The notes: generated by a model from the letters alone, not told the origin. A stretch of DNA of 35,143 bases from an uncultured Oscillospiraceae bacterium (GCA_900541975.1 UQLR01000023.1:1-35143), one strand, 5' to 3'; shown: positions 13,392 through 22,925, counted from the first letter of the stretch. Program-made: numbers and translations.

Positions 13392-15332
13392 TTACTTCTT
13401 TGGCAGTTTTAGAGTTTGCCCGGAGTATATAACCGTACCCGTTAAATTATTAAGCTCCATAATTTCTGTATAACGGTTTCCGTCGCCGAGCTGGGCTTTG
13501 GCTATTTTCCAAAGTGTATCGCCCCGTTTAACCGTATATTTCCTGAAGATACTGTCCGCATTCCCTGTATTACCACTATTTGTGCTTACCGGTATTTTCA
13601 GTTGCATACCAGAATAAATGACCTCGCTTGTCAGCCCGTTAATCCTCATAATCTCTGTATACCGGCTTCCGGATCCCAAGTGTGCGGCTGCAATTTTCCA
13701 AAGCGTGTCGCCGGTTTTTACTTCATAAAGAAAATACTCTGCGGAAGGCTCTGATGGAGCGGTGTTGTCCGGTTGTTTTTCCATGGTAATATACGAAGAA
13801 GAAACATAGCCGGTTTTTCCGTCGGAAAGCCTGACCCTGTAAACGCCTTTACCGTTGTCTTCCAGTACAAAAATGTGGTCACCTCCGGAAAGCGTGGCAA
13901 CCACCTTCCCCTTCAGGTTTGCGTTTTTATAGACCGATACTTTTGTCTGGTTTAATAAAACCCATGCATCTTTTCCTTCCTCCGTAACAGGCGGATCTGT
14001 AGAAGATTCTCCGTTTTCCGGTGTTTCGGGTACTTCTGGTGTTTCCGTCTGCTCCGGAAGCGTAGGTGCATTTGTTTCCGGGCTTGTAGCATTTTCTACA
14101 TCCCCGTTAAGCCAGCTGTCGTAATGTTCCCATATAGATGGGTCTTCCTGTCCCAAGGACCAGGAGCCTACTCCTTTTAAATCATATTTTTCAACCAGAT
14201 CCAGCTTTGCTTCATAAGATTGTTCATTTTCAAACCAGACCACATAGTCTCCAGGCTGCAGGACAAAATCGCCGCCTACTGTATATCTTGCACTTGCCTG
14301 TGTAATTTTAAATTCTGCTTTAACAGACTGGCTTGCTTCGTCATACGTGACGGTTGCCTGACAATTATCCAAAATGTCCAGAATGGTTTTGCTGCTGACA
14401 CCTTTACCTACGATTCTGTCGTTGTCCAGGCTCCAAACACGTCCATAAAACGGAATTCCCACAACAATTTTATCCGGCGTTGTTTTTGTTAAGGCATACT
14501 GAACAGATCGTTCAACAAAATCAATTCCTGCAACGGGCCCGGCTTCCCCGCCCTCGTAGTGTTCGTCATACGCCATAATAAAAAGATGGTCCGCGTATTG
14601 CGCCAGTGCCGCATAATCATAGGAACCATGCCATCCCGTCTGCCAGTTATTGGGGTTGGCTGCAACTGCAACGGAAACTTCTTTGTGCTGTGGAATTTTC
14701 TCGCGTAGCAGCTTAACAAGCTGTGTATACTGGTCTCTCTGCTCATGCGTTACATTTTCAATGTCGACATTGACGCCATCAAGATTGTACTGCGCAACAT
14801 AATCCGCGATCTGTGTGGAGAGCCCTTCAACATTCTGCAACGCGTTTATACCCGCGGTCCGGTTCCAGTGATTGCTTAAAAACGGAACAACCTTTATATT
14901 TTTTGCATGCATGGTTTCAATTAAATATTCACTCAAATAATTAAGCTTCAGGCTTCCGTCCTGTTCAATATCAAAATAACTTGGAGATACTGTGTCCAGC
15001 GCGTTATGGGTCTGATTTACATATTCAATCTGCTGGTGGTCGGTTCCACTGTACAAGTATCCCATGCTGTACCGGTCCCCTGCTGCGAAAACAGAAAGAA
15101 AAAACGAAAAAGCGATCGTTGCAATCAAAATACCTGAAACAAATATTTTTACGCTTGCAATTTTAGCTTTTTTTGCATAGGCTTTTACAGACGCTAAAAT
15201 TTCTTTGGAATTTGACAAAACATTTTTTCCAACGTCAAACTCCTGTGCAAATTCAACATCTTCCCTTGTATATTCAAGAATTATGTCATACGTTCCATTA
15301 TGGTTGGATACCAGCTTTATAGCAGGCAGCAT
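13392..15332 (-). CDS. Membrane-anchored GH18 glycosidase with SH3 and two LysM domains
   Basis: This protein of about 646 residues has a short cytoplasmic N-terminus (about 1-60), one membrane helix (about 62-85) and a GH18 catalytic domain (about 85-410) with the acid motif DGVNVDIEN. A Pro/Glu/Thr-rich linker, a bacterial SH3 domain (about 455-515) and two LysM repeats, each with GDTLWKIA, follow. The layout fits peptidoglycan binding and cleavage in the manner of SleL/YdhD-type spore-cortex enzymes, although chitinase activity cannot be excluded. ATG 15332 is preferred over GTG 15341 because AGGAAAGG ends 8 bases before it and abuts the GTG. A N-terminal cytoplasmic segment ahead of the anchor is unusual for secreted lysins and may link to a regulator. 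Confidence 0.87.
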   Translation of the reverse strand: MLPAIKLVSNHNGTYDIILEYTREDVEFAQEFDVGKNVLSNSKEILASVKAYAKKAKIASVKIFVSGILIATIAFSFFLSVFAAGDRYSMGYLYSGTDHQQIEYVNQTHNALDTVSPSYFDIEQDGSLKLNYLSEYLIETMHAKNIKVVPFLSNHWNRTAGINALQNVEGLSTQIADYVAQYNLDGVNVDIENVTHEQRDQYTQLVKLLREKIPQHKEVSVAVAANPNNWQTGWHGSYDYAALAQYADHLFIMAYDEHYEGGEAGPVAGIDFVERSVQYALTKTTPDKIVVGIPFYGRVWSLDNDRIVGKGVSSKTILDILDNCQATVTYDEASQSVKAEFKITQASARYTVGGDFVLQPGDYVVWFENEQSYEAKLDLVEKYDLKGVGSWSLGQEDPSIWEHYDSWLNGDVENATSPETNAPTLPEQTETPEVPETPENGESSTDPPVTEEGKDAWVLLNQTKVSVYKNANLKGKVVATLSGGDHIFVLEDNGKGVYRVRLSDGKTGYVSSSYITMEKQPDNTAPSEPSAEYFLYEVKTGDTLWKIAAAHLGSGSRYTEIMRINGLTSEVIYSGMQLKIPVSTNSGNTGNADSIFRKYTVKRGDTLWKIAKAQLGDGNRYTEIMELNNLTGTVIYSGQTLKLPKK

Positions 15333-15425
15333 AGCATTCACCTTTCCTGTTTAAATCTGTGCGACTTTTTGCGTTTGTTACCAATAGTATATGTTCGGCT
15401 TATCTTTCTATACGAACAGAAAACA

Positions 15426-15468
15426 AAAAAACACGGCGCATCTTTTAAGAAAATTCGCCGTGTTTTTT
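15426..15468 (-). terminator. Terminator of the ABC exporter operon
   Basis: A 13-bp stem (15426-15438 with 15456-15468) with a 17-base loop has a T-run on the minus strand. It lies about 95 bases after the last ABC gene and can act on both strands. Confidence 0.82.
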
Positions 15469-15561
15469 ATATTATTTTAACGTGGAAAGCGCTTTATACT
15501 ACCCTTTAAAATATTGTCTTTCTTTTGTGTGCTCTGTTATGCTTTTGGGGCTTGTTTTTCA

Positions 15562-17478
15562 TCAGTCAAGCTCCAGCGCACCGGTATACAGCTGATAGTA
15601 GGTGCCTTTTTGTTTGAGCAGCTCGTCATGCGTACCGCGCTCAATAATACGCCCATGATCCAGCACCATAATGGCGTCCGAATTTTTGATTGTACTCAAC
15701 CGGTGGGCAATTACAAATACGGTTCGGTTTGTCATAAGTGCATCCATCCCCTGCTGCACAATCGCCTCGGTACGCGTGTCAATAGAGCTGGTTGCCTCGT
15801 CCAAAATCATAACAGGCGGGTCGGCCACTGCCGCGCGGGCAATGGACAAAAGCTGGCGCTGCCCCTGGGAAAGACTTGCGCCGTTTCCCGACAGCGGCGT
15901 ATCGTACCCCTGCGGCAGGCGGGTAATAAAATCGTGGGCGCCTGCCAGCCTGGCGGCGGCAATACATTCCTCATCACTTGCGTCCAGGCGGCCGTAGCGG
16001 ATGTTATCCATGACCGTTCCTGTAAACAGGTTTGTATCCTGCAGCACCATTCCCAGGCTGCGCCGCAGATCAGCCTTTTTAATTTTATTGATATTGATCC
16101 CATCATAACGGATCTTTCCGTCGGCAATATCATAAAAACGGTTGATTAAATTGGTGATTGTCGTTTTTCCTGCTCCGGTAGAACCCACAAAGGCCACCTT
16201 TTGTCCGGGTTTTGCATACAACGAAACATCGTGCAGCACGGTTTTTCCTTCTTCATAGGCAAAATCCACACCAAACATCCGCACATCGCCGGTAAGGCGA
16301 GTATAGGTAATGGTTCCGTCGCTGTGCGGATGCTTCCATGCCCATACATTGGTTCGCTCCTTACACTCCTCCAGGCGCCCGTCTCTTGTTTCACGTGCGT
16401 TCACCAGCGTTACATAGCCGTCGTCGGGCTCAGGTTTTTCATCAATTAACGTAAAAATCCGCTGCGTGCCCGCAAGACCCATTACAATAGCGTTAAGCTG
16501 ATTCGAAACCTGGCTTATATTGCCTGCAAACTGCTTTGTCATATTTAAAAACGGTATTACAATGCTAATACCAAACCCAATGCCGGAAATGCTCACGTTC
16601 GGAACAGCGGTGATTAAAAGAATACCGCCTGCCAGGGCTACAATTACGTACAGCACATTCCCAATATTGTTTAAAATAGGCATGAGCATATTGGCATAGC
16701 GGTTGGCTTTTTCCGCATCGGCAAACAAAGCGTCATTGATTGCATCAAATTCCTTTTGTGCCTGCTGTTCATGACAAAACACTTTGATGACCTTCTGACC
16801 GTTCATCATTTCTTCCACAAAGCCCTCCGTACGCCCCAGCGCCAACTGTTGACGTATAAAATATTTGGCCGAGCTTCCCCCCACTTTTTTTATGACAAGC
16901 GTCATAACTACTACGCCCAAGATCACTACCAGCGTCATCCACAGACTGTAATATATCATAATGGAAAACACCGTAAGCACGGAAACCGCCGCTATCATCA
17001 GCTGTGGAAAGCTCTGGGAAACCATCTGCCGCAGCGTATCGATATCATTGGTGTAGTAACTCATTACATCGCCGTGATTGTGTGTGTCAAAATATTTGAC
17101 AGGCAGGCTTTGCATACCGTTAAACATCTTTTCACGCAGTTTGGCAAGCGATCCCTGCGTTATAACAGCCATTAATTGATTAAAGGCAAAGCCTGCGGCC
17201 AGGCTTAGCACATAAAAGACTGCCAGTATTGTCACCAGCCCCAAGATCTGGGCCGATACCCCGTCCCAGTTACCGCTTTTCCAGCTTTGTTCCACATATG
17301 AAATAACATTTTGCATAAAAACGGCCGGAATGGAGCTTACGACAGCGCTAATTAAAATACACACAATCGTCACCGGCAACAGCACGGGATAAAACCCGAA
17401 CAGCGTGCGAACCAACCTTCCCAGCACGCCTTTGGAACCCCGATGTTCTTTTGCACTTTTACTGCGCATCTCTGTCAC
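15562..17478 (-). CDS. ABC exporter subunit with canonical catalytic site (LmrD/BmrD-like)
   Basis: This 638-residue half-transporter has an N-terminal six-helix membrane domain (about 30-330) and a C-terminal nucleotide-binding domain with Walker A GSTGAGKTT, a Walker B ending LDEATSSID and an intact H-loop IAHR. The signature is LSQGQ instead of LSGGQ. That matches heterodimeric multidrug exporters, in which this subunit gives the catalytic Glu while its altered signature serves the degenerate site. An insertion of about 50 residues (around VNARETRDGRLEECKERTN) separates the membrane and ATP domains. It overlaps its partner gene by 20 bases, so the two are co-translated. Confidence 0.92.
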   Translation of the reverse strand: MTEMRSKSAKEHRGSKGVLGRLVRTLFGFYPVLLPVTIVCILISAVVSSIPAVFMQNVISYVEQSWKSGNWDGVSAQILGLVTILAVFYVLSLAAGFAFNQLMAVITQGSLAKLREKMFNGMQSLPVKYFDTHNHGDVMSYYTNDIDTLRQMVSQSFPQLMIAAVSVLTVFSIMIYYSLWMTLVVILGVVVMTLVIKKVGGSSAKYFIRQQLALGRTEGFVEEMMNGQKVIKVFCHEQQAQKEFDAINDALFADAEKANRYANMLMPILNNIGNVLYVIVALAGGILLITAVPNVSISGIGFGISIVIPFLNMTKQFAGNISQVSNQLNAIVMGLAGTQRIFTLIDEKPEPDDGYVTLVNARETRDGRLEECKERTNVWAWKHPHSDGTITYTRLTGDVRMFGVDFAYEEGKTVLHDVSLYAKPGQKVAFVGSTGAGKTTITNLINRFYDIADGKIRYDGININKIKKADLRRSLGMVLQDTNLFTGTVMDNIRYGRLDASDEECIAAARLAGAHDFITRLPQGYDTPLSGNGASLSQGQRQLLSIARAAVADPPVMILDEATSSIDTRTEAIVQQGMDALMTNRTVFVIAHRLSTIKNSDAIMVLDHGRIIERGTHDELLKQKGTYYQLYTGALELD

Positions 17479-19204
17479 CTGCCTTATTCTGGGAATAATA
17501 GACTTCCTGGTAAATTGTATTGGTCTTTAAAAGCTCCTGGTGCGTGCCGACGGCGTTGATCATACCGCCGTCCAATACGATAATACGGTCGGCGTCCTGT
17601 ACGGAGGCAACGCGCTGTGCAATAATTACCTTGGTCGTTTCGGGAATATACCGGCGGAACGCCTGACGGATTAATGTGTCGGTTCGGGTATCCACCGCGC
17701 TTGTAGAGTCGTCCAAAATCAGGATTTTAGGTTTTTTCAAAAGCGCGCGTGCAATGCATAGCCTTTGCTTCTGCCCGCCGGATACGTTGGCGCCGCCCTG
17801 CTCTATGTGGGTATCATACCCATGGGGAAACTGGCGGATAAATTCGTCGGCCTGTGCCAGTTTGCAGGCTTCTTCCATCTCTGCGTCGGTTGCGTCCTCG
17901 TTTCCCCAACGCAGGTTTTCCTTAATTGTACCGGAAAAAAGTTCATTTTTTTGCAGTACAACAGCCACCTGGTCGCGCAGAACCTTTAAATCATATTCCC
18001 GCACATCTACGCCGCCTACGCGCACCACACCCTGCGTAACGTCGTACAGGCGCGGAATCAGCTGGATCAGTGTAGATTTGGATGAACCGGTTCCGCCGAT
18101 AATCCCAATAATTTCTCCTGACCGAATATGCAGGTTAATATCTGCAAGCGCCATTCGCTCGGCGTTTTTAGAATATTTAAAGCTGACGTTTTCAAAATCA
18201 ATAGAACCATCCTTTACCACACTGACAGCATTGTCCGGGTTTTGCAAAACACTCTCCTCTGTCAGCACCTCTACAATACGCTGGGACGATTCACTGGCCA
18301 TGGTGATCATAACAAATACCATGGAAAGCATCATCAGGCTGCTGAGGATCTGAAACCCATAGGTCAGCATTGCAGACATTTGCCCCACGTCCAGGTCAAG
18401 CCCCTGGGAAGTAATCACCACATAAGAACCGTAAGACATCACAAATATCATGACTGCATACATACAAAACTGCATCAGCGGGTTATTAATTGCCAAAATA
18501 CGTTCTGCCCTGGTAAAGTCTACACATACATTTTCCGCAGCTGCACCAAATTTCTGTTTTTCATAATCTTCGCGTACATACGACTTAACCACCCGCATGC
18601 CTCTAATATTTTCCTGTACAGAACTGTTAAGCGCATCGTACTTTTTAAATACCCTTCGAAACAGCGGCATGGTTTTTTTAATAACCAAAAAAAGCCCAAA
18701 ACCCAAAATGGGGATTACCAGTATAAAAATAAACGCCATATCGCCCCCCATTATAAAGGCCATTACAAAGGCAAAAACCAACATCAACGGGCAGCGGATT
18801 GCCGTGCGTACAATCATCATATATGCCAATTGCACATTGGTCACGTCGGTAGTCAGACGTGTCACGAGGCTTGAAACAGAAAACTTATCAATATTTTCAA
18901 AGGAATAGCCCTGTATTTTTGAAAACATATCTTTTCGCAGATTGCGGGCAAAGCCGCAGCTGGCCGTTGCACAGGCAGAACCCGCCAAAGCACCAAAGGT
19001 AAGTGACAAAGCCGCCATTGCAATCAGTATAAGCCCATATTGGACAATAACGTCTAACGAACAACCGTTTTTGATTTCGTTGACAAGATTCGCCGTAAGA
19101 AACGGGATAATGCATTCCAGCACTACTTCGCCCGATACTAAAATCGGCGCCAGCAAAGAGGGCTTCTTGTATTCCCGTATGCTTTTTGCCAAAATTTTTA
19201 TCAT
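17459..19204 (-). CDS. ABC exporter subunit with degenerate catalytic site (LmrC/BmrC-like)
   Basis: This 581-residue half-transporter has a six-helix membrane domain (about 15-320) and an ATP-binding domain with Walker A GGTGSSKST (370-378) and a canonical signature VSGGQ (474-478). The Walker B ends LILDDST, so D499 replaces the catalytic Glu, and the switch His is Gln (IIAQR, Q530). Both changes are the hallmark of the degenerate half of heterodimeric exporters. It is first in the operon with the partner 638-residue subunit, downstream of the MarR gene. Substrates are unknown; drugs, lipids or peptides are typical. Confidence 0.92.
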   Translation of the reverse strand: MIKILAKSIREYKKPSLLAPILVSGEVVLECIIPFLTANLVNEIKNGCSLDVIVQYGLILIAMAALSLTFGALAGSACATASCGFARNLRKDMFSKIQGYSFENIDKFSVSSLVTRLTTDVTNVQLAYMMIVRTAIRCPLMLVFAFVMAFIMGGDMAFIFILVIPILGFGLFLVIKKTMPLFRRVFKKYDALNSSVQENIRGMRVVKSYVREDYEKQKFGAAAENVCVDFTRAERILAINNPLMQFCMYAVMIFVMSYGSYVVITSQGLDLDVGQMSAMLTYGFQILSSLMMLSMVFVMITMASESSQRIVEVLTEESVLQNPDNAVSVVKDGSIDFENVSFKYSKNAERMALADINLHIRSGEIIGIIGGTGSSKSTLIQLIPRLYDVTQGVVRVGGVDVREYDLKVLRDQVAVVLQKNELFSGTIKENLRWGNEDATDAEMEEACKLAQADEFIRQFPHGYDTHIEQGGANVSGGQKQRLCIARALLKKPKILILDDSTSAVDTRTDTLIRQAFRRYIPETTKVIIAQRVASVQDADRIIVLDGGMINAVGTHQELLKTNTIYQEVYYSQNKAGDRDAQ

Positions 19205-19299
19205 TGCAATACTCCCCTTTTTCCCAGCCTGAAAAGACCTGTTTTTAAACTTAATTTGTTATGATGCAAACAATCCAGACAGAATGTGCATCTGCCGTT

Positions 19300-19737
19300 T
19301 CAACCATTCACCTTATCTGCCAGATTTTGATACATTTTAGCGGCTATTTCCAAAAACAGCTGCAGCTGACCGGGTGATATGTCTTTTGTGAGCATAACCT
19401 CTATTTCACAAATACAAGCATGCATTCTGGCGTCCATATGGGCTGCCTTTTCTGTTGGCACAAGGCTTTTCAGGCGTGCGTCGCGAGCTACACTTTCCCG
19501 CTGTATTACGCCGTTTTTCTCCAACAACTGTAAAATCCCCGTTGTAGTAGAACGGCTCAGCCCAAAAGCCTCTTCCACATTTTTTTGGAAAACAGGCCCG
19601 TTTTTGTAATGCTCTAAAATATAGTGTATAACCCTGCTTTGCACGCCGGTAACGCCAAGATCAGCCAAAGCGGCATTCATACGCTGCTTCAGTGTGTGGG
19701 ACAAAATATTGATCCATACTCCGCAGTCGCGCTTCAT
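19300..19737 (-). CDS. MarR-family transcriptional repressor of the ABC exporter
   Basis: This 145-residue winged-helix regulator begins directly downstream of a palindromic operator. The DNA-recognition part reads EAFGLSRSTTTGILQLLEKNGVIQRESVARDARLKSLVPTEKA, the usual HTH followed by the wing with D/R contacts. The ATG at 19737 has AAAGGTG upstream. The exporter genes follow 95 bases later on the same strand, so it very likely represses itself and the exporter until a ligand, perhaps an exported compound, binds. Confidence 0.9.
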   Translation of the reverse strand: MKRDCGVWINILSHTLKQRMNAALADLGVTGVQSRVIHYILEHYKNGPVFQKNVEEAFGLSRSTTTGILQLLEKNGVIQRESVARDARLKSLVPTEKAAHMDARMHACICEIEVMLTKDISPGQLQLFLEIAAKMYQNLADKVNG

Positions 19738-19754
19738 CTATTTCACACCTTTTT

Positions 19755-19772
19755 TTGTTCGTGTACGAACAA
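19755..19772. promoter_or_regulatory. MarR operator palindrome
   Basis: TTGTTCGTGTACGAACAA has 8-base arms around a central GT. It sits immediately downstream of the -10 box of the marR promoter, where a bound dimer would block transcription start. Confidence 0.8.
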
Positions 19773-19773
19773 T

Positions 19774-19802
19774 ATGGTACTGTATTTTTCCAGTTTTGTC
19801 AA
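19774..19802 (-). promoter_or_regulatory. Promoter of marR and the ABC exporter operon
   Basis: On the minus strand a perfect TTGACA (19797-19802) lies 17 bases from TACCAT (19774-19779). The weak -10 is adjacent to the operator. Confidence 0.72.
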
Positions 19803-20025
19803 TAGAAAAAGCAAAAGAAAGAATGAATCCTTCATTTCTTAAAAAGCAAAAAAATAAAATTTCATAATAATATTTCTCTATATTTTATAACTATTATAAA
19901 TAGTTAATATATTTGCTTATTATTAATTTTTTCGACATATTTTTTGTACATTTTTTTCCTTTACGTGCTACCATAACGGCAAGCAACCGGTCGCTTTTAT
20001 TTTTATTTTTTGGAGGTAAAATTCA

Positions 20026-20946
20026 ATGAAAAAACTGAAGGGAATTACAAGCGCATTGCTTGCATTTATCCTTATGGCGACCCTGTTGGCTTTGCCAGCT
20101 GGTGCAACGGCCACGCAGGGCGTGGATATTTATTTCTGCAAGCCTGCATCCTGGGGCAATTCTGTTAATATCCATTTGTGGAATGCAGGTTCTTACAATA
20201 CAACCTGGCCCGGCATAGCCATGACAAATCTGGGCGACGGCTGGTACAGATATACAAACAGCGCCCTCAACAGCTGCAGTGTTGTCATCAGCGACGGCAA
20301 TGGAAATCAGACAGCGGATCTCAATGTAACAGACCAGGTGACAATTAAAGACAATAAAGTTGTTCCGCGCGCACAGAAATACATTGCTGTAAACTTTACA
20401 CGCCCGAGCAACTGGGGAACAGACGTTAAGGTCTATTACTATTCCGACGACAGCAACCAGCTTGAAATCTACAGCTGGCCAGGCGTATCCATGTCTTCCA
20501 CCGGTTATGCAAACCAGTATACCTACAGAATTACAGAGCTGGAAAAGGCCAGGGTTCTTTTTACAGACGGCGTAAACCAGTACCCTCCGCAGGGGCATGC
20601 CGGTATTCCCGTTGAGGCAGGCCAACAGCTTTTCTGCGACACAACCGGAACAGAGAACAAGCTCACTCCCAATATTGCGGTATCAGCAAGCAAAAGTGCC
20701 GTTAATGTAAACGAAACCTTTACAATCACTATGGATAATGTGGGCTTTTCCAACAGTATCAGCTGCTTTTCCAATGATATGCAGATTATCGGGAGCACTG
20801 TGTCCGGGGATCAAAAAATTTACAGCGTAAAATTCACACAGCCCGGCTACAAAATGATTTACACCACTTATTGGAGCGGCTACGGCGGAGATTCCCGCGC
20901 ACACCAGAAAGACGGCTGCAACGGTGTAGACATCACAGTTGCCTGA
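20026..20946 (+). CDS. Secreted starch-binding (CBM26-like) protein
   Basis: This 306-residue exported protein has an N-terminal signal peptide (about 1-29, ending LPAGATA). Two tandem modules follow (about 31-115 and 120-215). Each has the pattern of CBM26-type starch-binding domains: aromatic residues for sugar stacking and W-P-G-V/I-x-M, seen as TWPGIAMTNLGDGWYRY and SWPGVSMSSTGYAN. A third beta-rich, Ig-like part (about 225-306) completes it. No catalytic domain or cell-wall anchor is visible, so it may capture starch for separate amylases or be part of a surface complex. GGAGG precedes the ATG. The enzyme partners are not in this window. Confidence 0.78.
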   Translation: MKKLKGITSALLAFILMATLLALPAGATATQGVDIYFCKPASWGNSVNIHLWNAGSYNTTWPGIAMTNLGDGWYRYTNSALNSCSVVISDGNGNQTADLNVTDQVTIKDNKVVPRAQKYIAVNFTRPSNWGTDVKVYYYSDDSNQLEIYSWPGVSMSSTGYANQYTYRITELEKARVLFTDGVNQYPPQGHAGIPVEAGQQLFCDTTGTENKLTPNIAVSASKSAVNVNETFTITMDNVGFSNSISCFSNDMQIIGSTVSGDQKIYSVKFTQPGYKMIYTTYWSGYGGDSRAHQKDGCNGVDITVA

Positions 20947-20971
20947 TTCAATTCACAAAAAATCTTTCCAC

Positions 20972-21011
20972 AAAAGGGTCCAACGCTTTAAAACAGCATT
21001 GGACCCTTTTT
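20972..21011. terminator. Bidirectional terminator between the starch-binding gene and transketolase
   Basis: A perfect 12-bp stem (20972-20983 with 20999-21010) ends in a T-run on the plus strand. The minus strand also continues T-rich, so it can serve the two converging units. Confidence 0.87.
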
Positions 21012-21120
21012 GTAAATCAACCTCTTGCACAAGTTTGTTCCGTTTTTTATGCAGCACAGCGCAAATACAATGCGTATCTCGAAAGGGAAATACGTACCGT
21101 ACTTTTTACTTTCCAGACAA

Positions 21121-22077
21121 TCACCAACGGTTTCCGCGCACAAATTCGCTTACAGCCTTTACAATATTGTCCTTGCAAAGCCCAAACCTGCAAAGCAGCT
21201 CTTTTGCCGGACCGGAATATCCGAAACAATCATTCACACCAAGTTTTAAAACCGGAACAGGGCATTCCTGCGCGGTTATGCTGCACACGCTGTCGCCCAG
21301 GCCGCCAATAACGTTATGCTCCTCCAGCGTTATAATCCTGCCGGTTTCCCTTGCAGCTTTTAAAATAAGCTCCCTGTCTATCGGCTTAATTGTATGGATA
21401 TTTACCAAACGTGCATATATCCCCTGTTCTTTTAACTCCTGCACGGCTTTTAACGCTTCGTTTACAAGAAGGCCGGTTGCAATGACCGTTACGTCGCCGC
21501 CTTCATGCAATGTAATTCCCTTGCCCAATTCAAAGCGGTAGCCAGCGTCCGGGTCGTTAAAGCTGTCGATTGCAAGACGGCCCAAGCGGATATACACTGG
21601 GCCCTGATATGCCGCGGCAGCCTTAACGGCCTCGAGCATCTCGTAATGGTCGGAAGGGTTTAAAATTACCATGCCGGGCAATGTTTTCATTAACGCAATA
21701 TCTTCACAGCACTGGTGCGTGGCGCCGTCTTCCCCAACGGAAATACCTGCGTGCGACCCGGCAATTTTCACGTTGAGTTTTGGATAGGCAACAGAATTGC
21801 GCAGCTGCTCAAAAGCTCTTCCCGCTGCAAACATGGCAAAGGAAGCGGCAAACGGAATTTTCCCGCAGGTGGCCAGCCCGGCGGCAATCCCCATCATGTT
21901 GCATTCTGCAATACCACAGTCTATAAAACGGTCCGGATATTCTTTTTGAAAAATGGAAGTTTTGGTTGCAGCAGCCAAATCTGCATCTAAAACGACTATG
22001 TCTTGATTCACCCTGGCAAGCTCGCATAAAGCCATACCAAAGCTTTCTCTTGTCGCTTTACTGATCATCTGTGCCAT
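21121..22077 (-). CDS. Transketolase, C-terminal subunit
   Basis: This 318-residue protein corresponds to the pyrimidine-binding and C-terminal domains of transketolase. Marks include VVLDADLAAATKTS, the RFIDCGIAECNMMGIAAGLA segment that carries the Glu activating thiamine diphosphate, and GEDGATHQ. With the N-terminal subunit it should transfer two-carbon units between sugar phosphates in the non-oxidative pentose phosphate pathway. Its ATG shares one base with the stop of the N-subunit gene (TAATG), so the two are coupled and made in equal amounts. Such split transketolases are common in Clostridia and archaea. Confidence 0.93.
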   Translation of the reverse strand: MAQMISKATRESFGMALCELARVNQDIVVLDADLAAATKTSIFQKEYPDRFIDCGIAECNMMGIAAGLATCGKIPFAASFAMFAAGRAFEQLRNSVAYPKLNVKIAGSHAGISVGEDGATHQCCEDIALMKTLPGMVILNPSDHYEMLEAVKAAAAYQGPVYIRLGRLAIDSFNDPDAGYRFELGKGITLHEGGDVTVIATGLLVNEALKAVQELKEQGIYARLVNIHTIKPIDRELILKAARETGRIITLEEHNVIGGLGDSVCSITAQECPVPVLKLGVNDCFGYSGPAKELLCRFGLCKDNIVKAVSEFVRGNRW

Positions 22078-22925
22078 TACTGCTTCCCCTCCAATTCTTT
22101 CAAAGCATTCTCAAGCTCTGCCATTGCTGTTTTATATTGTTCTTCATTTGGGGCAGTACCATGCCACCCAACCTGATCTTCCATAAACGAAACGCCCTTG
22201 CCTTTTACTGTCTGTGCAATAATGACCGTGGGCTTGTCCTTTGTTTGCCTTGCTTTTGTAAAGGCCTCTTCTATTTGCGTAAAGCAATGCCCACAAATTT
22301 TTATTACAGAAAAACCAAAGGCTTCAAATTTTTGATCCAGCGGTTCAAGCCCGGCAACCTCTTCCACAGGACCGTCAATTTGCAAACCGTTGTTGTCCAC
22401 AATCAGGCATAAATTGTCCAGCTTATGGTGTGCTGCAAACATAGCAGCTTCCCAAACCTGCCCCTCTTCGCACTCGCCGTCGCCCAGAACAGCATACACC
22501 CTGTAGCTTTTTCCATCCAGTTTTGCTGCCTTGGCCATACCGCACGCAGCAGAAACGCCCTGTCCCAAAGAGCCGGAACTCATATCTATACCGGGCGTAC
22601 CTTTCATATCGGGGTGGCCCTGCAGCATAGCGCCGACATGGCGTAGCTTTTTAAGTTCTTCCACAGGGAAATATCCCCTGAGTGCAAGGGCTGCATAAAG
22701 GCCGGGGCAGCAGTGCCCTTTAGATAACACAAAACGATCCCTGTCCGGAGCCTTGGGCTTTTGCGGGTCTACCTGCATTTCCTTAAAATACAGATAAGTA
22801 AAAAGATCCGCTGCTGACAAAGAACCGCCCGGATGCCCGGATTTTGCATGAAAAGTTCCGGTTATGGCACCCATTCTCACCTTGCACGCAAGCTTTTTTA
22901 GCATAAGCTTTTCTGTATGGTTCAT
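22077..22925 (-). CDS. Transketolase, N-terminal subunit
   Basis: This 282-residue subunit carries the diphosphate-binding domain. It shows SGHPGGSLSAADL near 29-41, DRFVLSKGH and the thiamine-diphosphate/magnesium motif GDGECEEGQ running to IVDNN. It pairs with the C-terminal subunit encoded next. AAAGGGTGGA precedes the ATG. The upstream region, shared with the divergent coaX gene, holds AAAGCCT-type inverted motifs around 22998-23035 but no clear promoter was found for this strand. Confidence 0.94.
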   Translation of the reverse strand: MNHTEKLMLKKLACKVRMGAITGTFHAKSGHPGGSLSAADLFTYLYFKEMQVDPQKPKAPDRDRFVLSKGHCCPGLYAALALRGYFPVEELKKLRHVGAMLQGHPDMKGTPGIDMSSGSLGQGVSAACGMAKAAKLDGKSYRVYAVLGDGECEEGQVWEAAMFAAHHKLDNLCLIVDNNGLQIDGPVEEVAGLEPLDQKFEAFGFSVIKICGHCFTQIEEAFTKARQTKDKPTVIIAQTVKGKGVSFMEDQVGWHGTAPNEEQYKTAMAELENALKELEGKQ

